64,000 nt of DNA, taken from contig NC_079204.1 of assembly GCF_026745355.1 (NCBI RefSeq), positions 55,921,342-55,985,341 of the forward strand, read 5' to 3'. Shown piece after piece: positions 12,201 to 21,254 of the stretch. The stretch comes from Beta vulgaris subsp. vulgaris. Lineage: Eukaryota > Streptophyta > Magnoliopsida > Caryophyllales > Amaranthaceae. The notes beneath the pieces are model-generated. The model saw only the letters and a list, made by a program, of their open reading frames with translations. It was not told where the DNA came from and ran no database searches. Positions within the stretch are counted from its first letter, which is position 1. The number at the start of each line of letters is the position of its first letter. Made by a program: the position numbers and the translations under genes.

Positions 12201-13102
12201 GCGATCTTACCATATTTTTTTTTTTTTTTTTGATTGGGAAATTAAGTCAGCCCAAGGGCTAACCCCTACCAAGGCTACTAGCCTTGTAGGAACTACCAGC
12301 ACATTGGCTGGTAAAGCATACACATCATGCTAAGGAAATACCCCAGCATTAAATGCTGGGGGTAAGGATCGAACCCCTGACCTCAAGGATCAGAGGGGAG
12401 TGCTCTACCACATGAGCTAGCTCCTCATCCTTTTTTTTCTTTTTATTTTTTACGCGCTGCGTGACGCCCAGGCAGACAGCGATCTTACCATATAACATCA
12501 TTGAATCATTAATAACATGCAAAATAAACCAAATTTTAATCATCACAATCTGTTTTGCACCTCTTTTGGACTATTTATTCTTTACTACATTTCTCACACT
12601 TTCTATTAGAGTACATAAGAAAACGACTAAACGAGTATAGTTTCCTTATGATATTAGGTAAGTTCCGTAAGTATATTATTAGTATTATACTCGTTTCCTT
12701 ATGTACTCCTAATACTTTCCTTTACGCTCTCGTTAATTTTGCTGATACAAACTCTTGTAGGATCTACCGAGGTTCCAGCCTGAAAACCTTGAGCATAACA
12801 AATACATTTTCGAACGTGTGAGCGAAATGGCAGCAAGGAAAGGGTGCACCACATCGCAGCTTGCTCTAGCATGGGTTCATCATCAAGGAGGTGATGTCTG
12901 TCCCATCCCAGGAACCAGCAAGATCAACAATCTGAACCAAAATATCGCGGCTTTATCAGTGAAACTTACACCAGATGAAATGGCTGAACTCGAGTCTTTT
13001 GCCTCAGCAGAAAATGTGAAGGGTGAAAGATCTTGGAACAAAGTTTACTCTTGGGAAAATTCAGATACTCCACTGCTATCTTCTTGGAAGACAGTAGAAT
13101 AA
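9244..13102 (+). CDS. Aldo-keto reductase (AKR13/PCNT115-like), copy 2, five exons
   Basis: Exons are 9244-9459, 10049-10249, 10872-11044, 11453-11555 and 12761-13102, giving 344 residues with all introns GT..AG and phases matching the other copies. The catalytic tetrad is Asp56, Tyr61, Lys87 and His128. The full loop [10 protein letters not shown] is present, as is PIPGTSK in exon 5. The expected role is NADPH-dependent carbonyl reduction in the cytosol. The closest family names are perakine reductase, auxin-induced PCNT115-like and 'probable aldo-keto reductase'. Introns 1, 2 and 4 contain a TTCAG repeat, a Harbinger-like MITE and a SINE respectively. All lie outside exons and away from splice sites. 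The substrate is unknown. Confidence 0.92.
9903..10008. repeat. TTCAG-rich repeat in AKR2 intron 1
   Basis: Degenerate TTCAGTT/TTTAGCTCAG units run to within about 40 bp of the exon 2 acceptor. They are related to the runs in introns 1 of copies 1 and 4, but sit at a different place in the intron. Confidence 0.5.
10303..10623. mobile_element. MITE with 3-bp duplication in AKR2 intron 2
   Basis: The inverted ends CGGCCCGTTTTGTAAGAGGT and CGCCCTGTTTGGTTAGTGGT are flanked by CTA at 10300-10302 and 10624-10626. The subterminal TCATAAAT and TGGTAATG blocks are also inverted. A 3-bp duplication suggests a PIF/Harbinger relative. Confidence 0.7.
12216..12477 (-). mobile_element. tRNA-derived SINE in AKR2 intron 4
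   Basis: Read on the - strand, this has a Pol III box A (TAGCTCATGTGGTAGAGC) and a box B (GGTTCGATCC) at tRNA-like spacing, followed by a body ending in a run of A. It is flanked by a perfect 16-bp duplication, AGCGATCTTACCATAT, at 12200-12215 and 12478-12493. It is oriented against the host gene. About 47 bp precede the tRNA-like head inside the duplication, which is odd for a plant SINE and suggests an extra 5' segment. Confidence 0.88.
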
Positions 13103-13332
13103 TCTTTCCACAGCTTTGATGATTGTGTTTATGTTTCAGTGATGCAAAATACGATGTTGTTCTATAAGTCTTTTAAGTTATTCTAGTCTAGGAAGTGAGA
13201 ATAAAGTTGAATAAGATCATTTGAGTTGGTTTTGTGTGTATTTTTACTCTTTAAAATTGAGTTTTGAGGCAAAAAATGAAGTTTGACTAGTCCAATATGT
13301 CAAATTACTATCCTTTACCAAGTACTTCATTT

Positions 13333-13512
13333 CAGTGTTACTCCGACACCTTCATATACCTCAAAAACGGGGTGTCATGTCGTGTCCGACACGACACATT
13401 ACTTGAATATTTCAATTTAAACTATAAACTTGACTTTTTTTACAAAATAGCCGAGTCGGACACTTGAACACCTATATCCGAGTAGATACTCCATTCGTGT
13501 CTAAGTAATATA
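13333..13512 (+). mobile_element. MITE-like repeat with GTGTCGGACACG core, copy A
   Basis: It begins TGTTACTCCGACAC and ends near GTGTCTAAGTAATA, so the ends are inverted. It contains GTGTCCGACACGACAC and AAATAGCCGAGTCGGACACT. An inverted second copy lies at 18662-18852. Confidence 0.65.
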
Positions 13513-13517
13513 GCTTT

Positions 13518-14036
13518 TGCATGGGGGCTGACTAAGTTTCATACCAGTCTGCCTAGACCGATAAGTATCGTCATGGTCAACATGCTTACTATAGAACCAT
13601 TGACTTCGTCATATCGGTTTTGTTAAGATACCCAGACGGTATCTCTCACCGGGACATTACCCATGGGCCTGGGTTTGATCCAGTTCCTATCTACATGCGC
13701 CTACGGGACTAAGGATAGAACTTCAATAGAGGATATAAGTATATCCTAAAGGAATATACCTGCGTCCAACCAATAGGAGCAGAGTCCTACTTGAACAAGG
13801 ACTCTTGCCGGCTCCTATAAATACCACGTTGATCTGAGTCATAAGGTAGTTCACAAACACAATCATACTCCACTTGAGAGCTTCCGGTTTATCCATTACT
13901 GACTTAGGCATCGGAGGGGCGTTCCTCGAATCAACCCCCGAGCTAGTTTACGTGTTCTCTCTTGCAGGAAATCGAACCGGCTTACTTACCAAGGACATAC
14001 CGATTCACACCCTAATACTTATTCCATACCGGAACA
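13518..14036 (+). mobile_element. Solo LTR, probably Ty3/gypsy
   Basis: It starts TGCATGGGGGCTGACT and ends CCATACCGGAACA. A 5-bp duplication, GCTTT, flanks it at 13513-13517 and 14037-14041. CTATAAATACC at about 13815 looks like an LTR TATA box, and GACTTAGGCATCGGAGGGG resembles the transcript-start region of gypsy LTRs. No internal domain is attached, so it is a solo LTR left by recombination. Confidence 0.75.
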
Positions 14037-14449
14037 GCTTTATTTAATAGCTATTTACCAAATACGTACTTCTACACAAATTGTTCGTCAAACTAGCTAA
14101 TACAACCGGTTAGAAGCTAATAGCTAAAACAACCAGTTTGGGTAGCCACAGTTGCATAGTTTGGAATCTATTTTATAGTACTACAGTAGTATTATTATAT
14201 GAGAGCCTGATTAAAAGAGCATATTTCTTTTGGGCTGCACACCTAAAATATTTTCTTGCATGATCTATATAGTACTATAGTAGTATTATAATGCGCCTGA
14301 TTAGTGATTAAGTAGAGCATATTTCTTTCGGGCCGCTGCACATCTCGAATATCATCTTCAGCTGCATAATCATTATTCTATTAACGTTTCATTTAAGAAT
14401 TACTCCCATAAATCCATAATAATACACTGAAATCCCCTGAAAAATTGTA

Positions 14450-14522
14450 TAGTTGGGTTCTCAAGGATTAGAAGCAAGTATCAAGTCAAGGTCTTGGATG
14501 CATGCCGCATGGGGATGTGAAT
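14450..14522 (+). pseudogene. Remnant of AKR exon 1
   Basis: AGTTGGGTTCTCAAGGATTAGA followed by TCAAGGTCTTGGATGCATG matches codons 8 to about 30 of the array genes, with indels that break the frame. No later exon follows, since a MITE begins at 14545. This is a relic of a further AKR copy between genes 2 and 3. Confidence 0.75.
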
Positions 14523-14544
14523 AGCCTTCTTAAGAAAAAAGCTA

Positions 14545-14880
14545 CTCCCTCCATTTCAAAATATAGTTACCATTTCCCTTTTTTCACGGTAATTTATACA
14601 AGTTGGGATAGTAAAGATTTTTTGTTTATTTAAGTAAATGTTGTATGGGAAAAGATGATTTTAGGAGAGAGAATGGAGATAATTGGTGAAAAAAGACCAT
14701 TGATTGTAACATTTTGGTTGAATAAACAAAGTAAAAAACAAAATTCAAGAAGCAAATAAATGATGGGACACGATTTTTTTAGACAAATTACCGAAAAATG
14801 TAGAACTAAATATGGGAATGGGAACTATATTTTGGGACATCCAAAACGGAAATGGGAACTATATTTTCGGACGGAGGGAG
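14545..14880. mobile_element. Stowaway-type MITE
   Basis: The ends CTCCCTCCATTTCAAAATAT and ATATTTTCGGACGGAGGGAG are flanked by TA at 14543-14544 and 14881-14882. The length is 336 bp. Confidence 0.8.
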
Positions 14881-14887
14881 TACTATA

Positions 14888-15330
14888 AAACTTTAAAGTG
14901 AGTCAAATATCTGTACACGTCAGCAGTATTGACTAGATACTATAAATAAAGTTAAATAAAATATTTTTGACTTTTTCAAGATATTTATAGATAATTTCCT
15001 CAATTATGCTTTATAACTTCTGAAATTTTGTTTTTATATAAAGTTTGCTATGACATACAAAAATACCAATTATAAATCTGAAATAAAACATTATAATATA
15101 AGAATTAGTTTACGAATTACGATCCATGAAAAAATATGATTATTCACTTTAACAATATTTTCCTCTATAGCCACCACCACCTAGCCACTACTACTGCACC
15201 CCTACCCCCGCACCCCCCACCCGATCCCACCACCCCAATCCACCCCCGCGGGCAAGCAGCTAGCCCCTCCCCCACTCATTTTTTCACTTTATCATCGGAA
15301 CCGTCTAAATATTTCGTTTCCACCATAACA
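14888..15330 (+). repeat. Partial copy of a C-rich foldback element
   Basis: The segment from TGTACACGTCAGCA through TATTTTCCTC..AGCCACCACCACCTAGCCAC matches the left part of the element at 59776-60958. A matching right end is not evident, so this copy looks truncated. The proline-rich reading frame at 15136-15585 is a by-product of the C-rich tract. Confidence 0.5.
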
Positions 15331-15569
15331 ATCCAATTTTTTCTAGTTATACCATATCTTCGTTGGTGGAACCAGAAAATTTGGAAGTTTTCAGAACAAA
15401 AGAGGAGAAATCCAGTGGTGGTGCTCGAATTAAGAACGAAAATTATGGAGGGATGGGAAGGAGATAAGAGAGGGTGCACATCCCCCCACCCAATCTCCAA
15501 TTTTTTCTCTTCTCCTCACATAATTGAAGTGACAACTAGTTCTTATAGATGGAGTGTTGTTGTGTTTTA

Positions 15570-15888
15570 CGAAATTCTACTTTGAACCTAACCTTTTTCA
15601 ACTTTTTACATTGTACCTCTAAATTTTCTAAACGTCACACAAAATACCCTTACTAATAGAAAATCCTACCCTAAATCTCACTTAGCCTTTAATTTCTCAA
15701 ATCATACATATCCCCGAACCTTAATCAACTAATAAGGCTAAAAAATCCTATTCTACTCCCATAGGTTAAGATAGCCCAAGCTCTACGACTGTTTGATATT
15801 TTGTGTAAGAGTATTTTGTGTAACGTTTAGAAAGTTTAGGGGTACAATGTGGAAAGTCAAAAAGATCAAGTACAATGTAAAATTACCA
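15570..15888. mobile_element. MITE with about 60-bp inverted ends (MULE-like)
   Basis: The left part contains CATTGTACCTCTAAATTTTC and the right part, inverted, CATTGTACCCCTAAACTTTC, both followed by TAAACGT.ACACAAAATAC. No clean target duplication was found, so the ends are approximate. Confidence 0.6.
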
Positions 15889-15898
15889 AGTAGTACAT

Positions 15899-16099
15899 GG
15901 TCTAGTGGTTTGGTTTGTATCTCACTTCCTCAAGGTTGTGAGATCAAACTCTACTAGAGGCACTTTAAAGGTGGGGATTTCTCCTTATCATTCCCCCTAC
16001 TCCCAAGGGGCCTTGCCTGTAAACCCGGGCCCGATTAACCTGTGCGAGATTAGTTCCAATTAGGACGCCTTTTTCTCACCTTATAAATAAATAAATAAA
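15899..16099 (+). mobile_element. tRNA-derived SINE
   Basis: The head GGTCTAGTGGTTTGG resembles box A and TTGTGAGATCAAACTC a diverged box B. The body ends in (AAAT)n. A 7-bp repeat, AGTACAT, flanks it at 15892-15898 and 16100-16106. It is less certain than the SINE at 12216 because box B is diverged and the duplication short. Confidence 0.6.
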
Positions 16100-16448
16100 A
16101 GTACATCACCTTTGATTCATCATAGTTCATAGATCAGGTGAAGAGAACTTGGTATATATTCTAACTTGACAACTTGACTGCATTACGAATTCCTGGTTAT
16201 GTATATAAAATTATAAAGTGGTTTCAGAAGAGTCTGAAGTCAAAATTATACAGGAGTAGTGAATCTTTCAATCAAACTTGATAACCACGTTATCCAATAG
16301 ACGTCATACACTAGTAAAAAAAGAACAGTTAAAAGCTATTGTCCTAAATCATTCTTTTGGATTCCATATTTTCATGACTTGAACAAATCACGCACATCTT
16401 ACTTTGAAATTTCTTTTGCCCTTTATGACATTTCAACGAAACTACCAC

Positions 16449-16455
16449 TATAAAT
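16449..16455 (+). promoter_or_regulatory. TATA box, AKR copy 3
   Basis: TATAAAT lies about 45 bp upstream of the ATG at 16498, in a context shared with AKR copy 2 (CATTTCAACGAAACTACCAC before it). Confidence 0.55.
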
Positions 16456-16497
16456 TGCTTAGTTACATGTGATTTACTCCTTAGAAAACAGAAAAAA

Positions 16498-19400
16498 ATG
16501 GCAGGTGGTGTTAGGAGGATTAAACTGGGTTCTCAAGGTCTTGAAGTTTCTGCTCAAGGTCTAGGATGCATGGGAATGTCTGCATTTTATGGACCTCCTA
16601 AACCAGAGGAAGACATGATTAAAGTTATCCGCCATGCTATCAGTTCCGGAATCACCTTCTTCGATACCTCTGATGCGTATGGACCTCATACCAACGAGAT
16701 TCTTCTTGGCAAGGTAATTTTAAGTTCAATTTTTGTAGTATATGCAACCCTAAGGATTAATCATAAGTATTAAATACTCCCTCCGTCCCATAATATAGTG
16801 CTTGTTTCTTTTTTACGCGGTCTCCAAGACGTAACTTTGACCTTTAATATCTTCAATTCCATATTAATAAAAAATATAAAAAGTTGATATTATGAAACTA
16901 CACATTGAGACGAATCTAACAAGATCTCACATGCATATGTTTTTATATATATATAAATGAGAATATTCGGTCAAAGATTTTAAAGTTTGACCCACCAAAA
17001 ATGAAATAGGCACTATATTATGGGACGGAGGGAGTACATTTTTTAACGATAAGCATGTACCACTTCAGTTTATAGGTTGATCGCTAGTTTGATTATCTAT
17101 GTTTCATGTTTGGGTATTGAAGAAAAGTTTTGGGAGTTTATGTAGAAATGGGTATGGATCCAGGATTTTATTGGACTACTCGACCCTAATTTAGGGTCTG
17201 GGTCCAACTTTTTCTGGATCCTTAGGATCCAGGTTTGGATTCAGATCCAAGTAAAACTTCTTAGGGTACAGGTGTGGGTCGTAATAATTTAAACTTGGAT
17301 CTTAAACATGGAATCTGAATTTATTTAATATTGTTTTTGTCTTTTGTATTTTAGAGAAAAACATTCGTATTTATCTTAAAATTTCAACTTTTGTTATTTG
17401 GATTCTAGATCCCAGACCCTACAGATCATAAGCACTATCGAACATCAAGAAATATAAATAATATTCAAAAATTGAAAAAAAATAAAGGAAATAGGCTAGG
17501 CCTTAGACCTTGCAGACCCTAAGGATTCAATTTGGATCTAGGGTCGAGTTTAGGGTATGACCAGACCCGACCCGACCCAGACCTGACCAATACTCATCCC
17601 TATCTTATAGGGGCATGATTAGTTCTGGGTGAATCTTATTATTTGGATATTTGGACTTTGAAGGTTGTTCTTGTGCTTAAATGCATAATTTTGCTGGGAG
17701 AATCTTATTGTTTGGATGTTTGGAGGGAGTTCTTGTGCTCAAATTCATAATTTTGTTGGGTGATCTTATTGTTTGGATGTTTAGACTTTGGGGGGAGTTC
17801 TAGTGCTTAAATGCATAATTTTGTTGGGTGAATTTTGTTCGAATAATTAGTTTTTGCTGCGCATGTGGTATTGTCAAGGTCATCTTACAAGTTACTCCCT
17901 CTGTTCTTTATTAGTTTACCCGTTTGGACTTTTCACATTTATCGATGTAAAACTTATTTCTGTAAGCAATTAATTTTATCCCTCTAATAATGCAAATTGT
18001 ATAGGCACTTAAAGGGGGATGGAGAGAAAAAGTGGAATTGGCTACCAAATTTGGCATCAACAACCATATTGTAGATACAAATTTGGTAGTTCGGGGTGAT
18101 CCTGCATATGTTAGGGCAGCCTGTGAAGAAAGCTTGAAGCGCCTTGATGTCCATTGTATCGACCTTTATTATCAGCATCGTGTTGATACCAATGTTCCCA
18201 TTGAAGTCACGGTTTGTCCAATTTACTTCTTCACCCTTCTTGTTTGTACTAGACTTTGTCCGAGTGTTACAATAGCTAGTTGCAATATGCTTCCGCTGTT
18301 ATGAAATAAATGAAACGCTTTTCTCTTTTATGTAAGAGCTTTTTGAGAGAAGTGTTTCATTTATTTTGAACCAGATGAATTCTCATATGCTTGTGTTATT
18401 TATAGTTGATAATTGACACAAACTCGTTCATAGCCATCATGGAGAAAGACATTTTCTTTTATTTGACACATTATTTTACAGATGGGAGAACTCAAGAAGC
18501 TGGTTGAAGAGGGTAAAATTAAGTACATTGGTCTCTCTGAAGCATCTGCATCGACTATCAGACGAGCGCATGCAGTTCATCCAATAACAGCTATTCAGTT
18601 GGAATGGTCCTTGTGGACTAGAGATGTAGAGGAAATTATAGTCCCTACTTGCAGGTATGGCCTATGTTACTCAGACACAGATTGAGTGTCTACTCGAATA
18701 CGAGTGTTCAAGTGTCCGACTCGGCTATTTTGTTTAAAAAAATCAAGTTTTTAGTTTAAAATGAAGTATCCAAGTAAATTATCGTGTCGGACACGACACG
18801 ACATGACACCCCGTTTTTAAGGTAAATGAAAGTGTCGGAGTAACACTGGGTATAATTACTTCCTTACAACTTAATCAAATTTAACATCCTTAAAAATATA
18901 TGAGTTCTAACTTATTCATTATATCAACTCAGGGAACTCGGGATTGGAATTGTAACATACAGTCCTCTAGGAAGGGGATTTCTTTCTTCAGGGCCAAAAT
19001 TGGTGGAAAATCTTACTAAGGAAGACTCTCGACGAGTGGTACAATATCTACCTCATCTACATTGTATTATGAGGACGTAAATTTCTAAAATCGATGATTC
19101 TATCAGTTTCCAAGCAGATTACCTATGATACATGTACAAACACACATACTTTACTTGCAAAATTACAAGTTATAACATATATACATACTCTCTCCGTCTC
19201 AAAGTATAACGTAACATTAAACTCCTTGTTTCGTGTATGGTTGCCCATGTACACACAAAAGTAGAAAGGTTTTTATAGTAGCTTGCCTAATAACATGAAA
19301 TTTATGATATGAGTTAGTAGTACGTACGAGTAAAAGTTGCCAAATTCCAATACACTTCTGTCTTGAAGTAAGTTGTATCAATTGTTATATTTCTGTCCCA

Positions 19401-19843
19401 TATTCACCATTCTACTGTCTGAACTGAACAACAAAAACTTGTTCCAGCAAAAAAAATGTTTAATTTGTACTTGATTGGCTTATCTATAATCATTTTTTTT
19501 TCAGTTCTTTCCAAGATTCAAGGCAGAGAATATTGAGCATAACGCACACATCTTCGAGCGTGTGGCTGATATTGCAACCAAAAAAGGATGTACACCAGCA
19601 CAATTAGCACTTGCTTGGGTTCATCACCAAGGAGATGATGTGTGTCCCATCCCCGGAACCACCAAGATCGAGAACCTCGATCAGAACATCGGCGCGTTGT
19701 CTGTGGAGCTGACGCCTGAGGATATGACAGAGCTTGAATCACTTGCATCTGAAGACAGTGTTAAAGGTGATCGGTATGTAGCTGAAGTCGCTACTTGGAA
19801 GACCTTAGATACTCCACCTTTGTCCTCATGGAAAGCTGAATGA
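16498..19843 (+). CDS. Aldo-keto reductase (AKR13/PCNT115-like), copy 3, five exons
   Basis: Exons are 16498-16713, 18005-18211, 18482-18654, 18933-19035 and 19505-19843, giving 345 residues. The exon 4 donor could instead lie 3 bp downstream (GTACAA at 19039), adding one Val without changing frame. The tetrad is Asp56, Tyr61, Lys87 and His130. Exon 2 is 6 bp longer than in the other copies, giving two extra residues in the loop after ATKFG. Phe55 replaces the Leu found before the catalytic Asp in its neighbours, and Ala60 sits beside the catalytic Tyr. The C-terminal PIPGTTK motif is shared with copy 4, whereas copies 1 and 2 have PGTSK, so copies 3 and 4 look like sisters. An NADPH-dependent cytosolic reductase is expected. 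The substrate is unknown. Confidence 0.9.
16777..17034. mobile_element. Stowaway-type MITE in AKR3 intron 1
   Basis: The near-perfect ends CTCCCTCCGTCCCATAATAT and ATATTATGGGACGGAGGGAG are flanked by TA. The length is 258 bp, and good end identity suggests a fairly recent insertion. Confidence 0.88.
17150..17605. repeat. Foldback-like repeat rich in GGATCC/GGGTC units
   Basis: The ends GGGTATGGATCC and (inverted) GGGATGAGTATTGG enclose repeated GGATCC, TTAGGGTC and GACCCGACCC motifs. It lies within AKR3 intron 1. Boundaries are approximate. Confidence 0.45.
17624..17840. repeat. Three-copy tandem repeat, unit 62-69 bp
   Basis: Three imperfect copies of a unit contain TCTTATTGTTTGGATGTTT and GCATAATTTTGTTGGGTGA. 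The repeat lies in AKR3 intron 1. Confidence 0.7.
17893..17955. repeat. Orphan left end of a Stowaway-type MITE
   Basis: TACTCCCTCTGTTCTTTATTAG matches the left end of the 4521 and 24933 elements, but no right end follows before exon 2. Confidence 0.5.
18662..18852 (-). mobile_element. MITE-like repeat with GTGTCGGACACG core, copy B
   Basis: This is the reverse-complement copy of 13333-13512, located in AKR3 intron 3 and starting just 8 bp after the exon 3 donor. Its ends TGTTACTCAGACAC and GTGTCGGAGTAACA are inverted repeats. Confidence 0.65.
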
Positions 19844-20336
19844 AAGTACTAGTTTTGGGTTTATGTTTTATTTGTTGTTGTAAGTTGCAACGTTGTGTTG
19901 TGTACTTGTGTTGTGTTCTTCTCGTTAATTAGTATCATCACATATTCACATTAGGTGATCCTATAAAATAATGCTCAAAGTGGTTCATGTTATTTTTTAC
20001 TAGTATGCAAAATGTCTAATAGCTACATAGATGTAGAACATTTGATCAAAATCTCTATTTTTCCGAGCTCTAGAAATAGAGATTTATTTTACAATATTTT
20101 TAGACACATTTATATACTATTTTACTGATTTCTTTTAACTTTGCTTATTTTATATGAAATATCTTCATTTTCACATTTTGAAAAAAAATTCATTGAAAAT
20201 ATTAAAAAAATTTATCATTGTCCATTTAATGTAATTAATTAATTTATTACTGGTTTACCATGAATACCAAAAGTAGATACGATTGTCTCATTTGTAATTC
20301 CAATCCAATAGCAAACTTCTACTAACCACCTAAAAA

Positions 20337-20936
20337 TAGAGATGGCCACTGGCGCAGGCTGGTCCGTGGACGCTAGTGAGCTGGGGCTGAGATTTCACGG
20401 CCTAGGAGTGGACCGTGCAATTCACAATTTGGGTGGGTTGATCCAAGAGTTGAAAAATCTTAGCCCACACCGTTCTGTTACTGATTTTCGCGGTCCTGGA
20501 GTTGGTTCTGACGGTTCGTGGGCCTAGCGGGTCGGCATGAGAAATTTTTTTCCAAAGTTATATAATCATTTATTGTTGTTACATAAAACCTTTAATATTA
20601 ATTAAAATATATACAATTACTAATAGTAATGAAGAATTTCATTATTTTTGAATTATAATATGTGCAATTTGATTAAAAAATATATAATATACACAATTTT
20701 GTGAATAATTGCTTGGGTTGGCTGGTTCGGTTCATGGACTGTGCTGGACTGCTTCGTGGATTGGGCTGGGCGGTTTTAGTAGCGGGCTTTCATGATTTAG
20801 GCTCAAAAAATCTGGCCCATGATCCACCCACTAATTTCAAGGTTCGAGCTGGGCAGACCGGGCTTTTCGCAAGCTCAGCCCACACGGTCCAAGAGACGGG
20901 TTGGACTGGATTGACCCGCACGATTGGCTATCTCGA
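20337..20936. mobile_element. Candidate non-autonomous element, GAGATGGCCA ends
   Basis: The ends GAGATGGCCACTGG and (inverted) GAGATAGCCAATCG enclose a GC-richer body between AKR copies 3 and 4. The two reading frames inside show no protein similarity I recognise. No target duplication was confirmed. Confidence 0.45.
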
Positions 20937-21153
20937 CCTAAAAACAATTTAATAAATTATTGAAGTAGTATATACGACTTGTTTTAATCAAGAACAGCCC
21001 ACTTTGTTTGTAGTTCTTGCAGTCAACGATGGAGTACTACTAAAGTATAAAATGGACACATCTTGAATTTCCATTTTGCTAGTTATCTTCATTCTTCATG
21101 ACTTCACTACTTACGCAATCCTCTATCTTCACTAAGAACTAAAACCACCACTT

Positions 21154-21160
21154 TATAAGT
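21154..21160 (+). promoter_or_regulatory. TATA box candidate, AKR copy 4
   Basis: TATAAGT lies about 95 bp upstream of the ATG at 21255, followed by a CT-rich leader. Confidence 0.4.
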
Positions 21161-21254
21161 ACTCCCTTCATTCTCACTTTAACATCTCTCATACTCATTT
21201 ACTCTCACCTACACCCAGAAAACCCAGAAAAACCCAGATAAAAATTGCAGAAAA

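Noticed and set aside
12349..12430. Possible tRNA gene on the - strand
   Set aside because: Box A and box B are present, but the sequence is the head of a SINE with an A tail and a 16-bp target duplication, and a proper acceptor stem is not formed.
15136..15585. 149-residue reading frame rich in Pro/His
   Set aside because: It lies in the C-rich tract of a repeat, its composition comes from base skew, and the similar tract at 60023 gives a different frame. No domain is seen.
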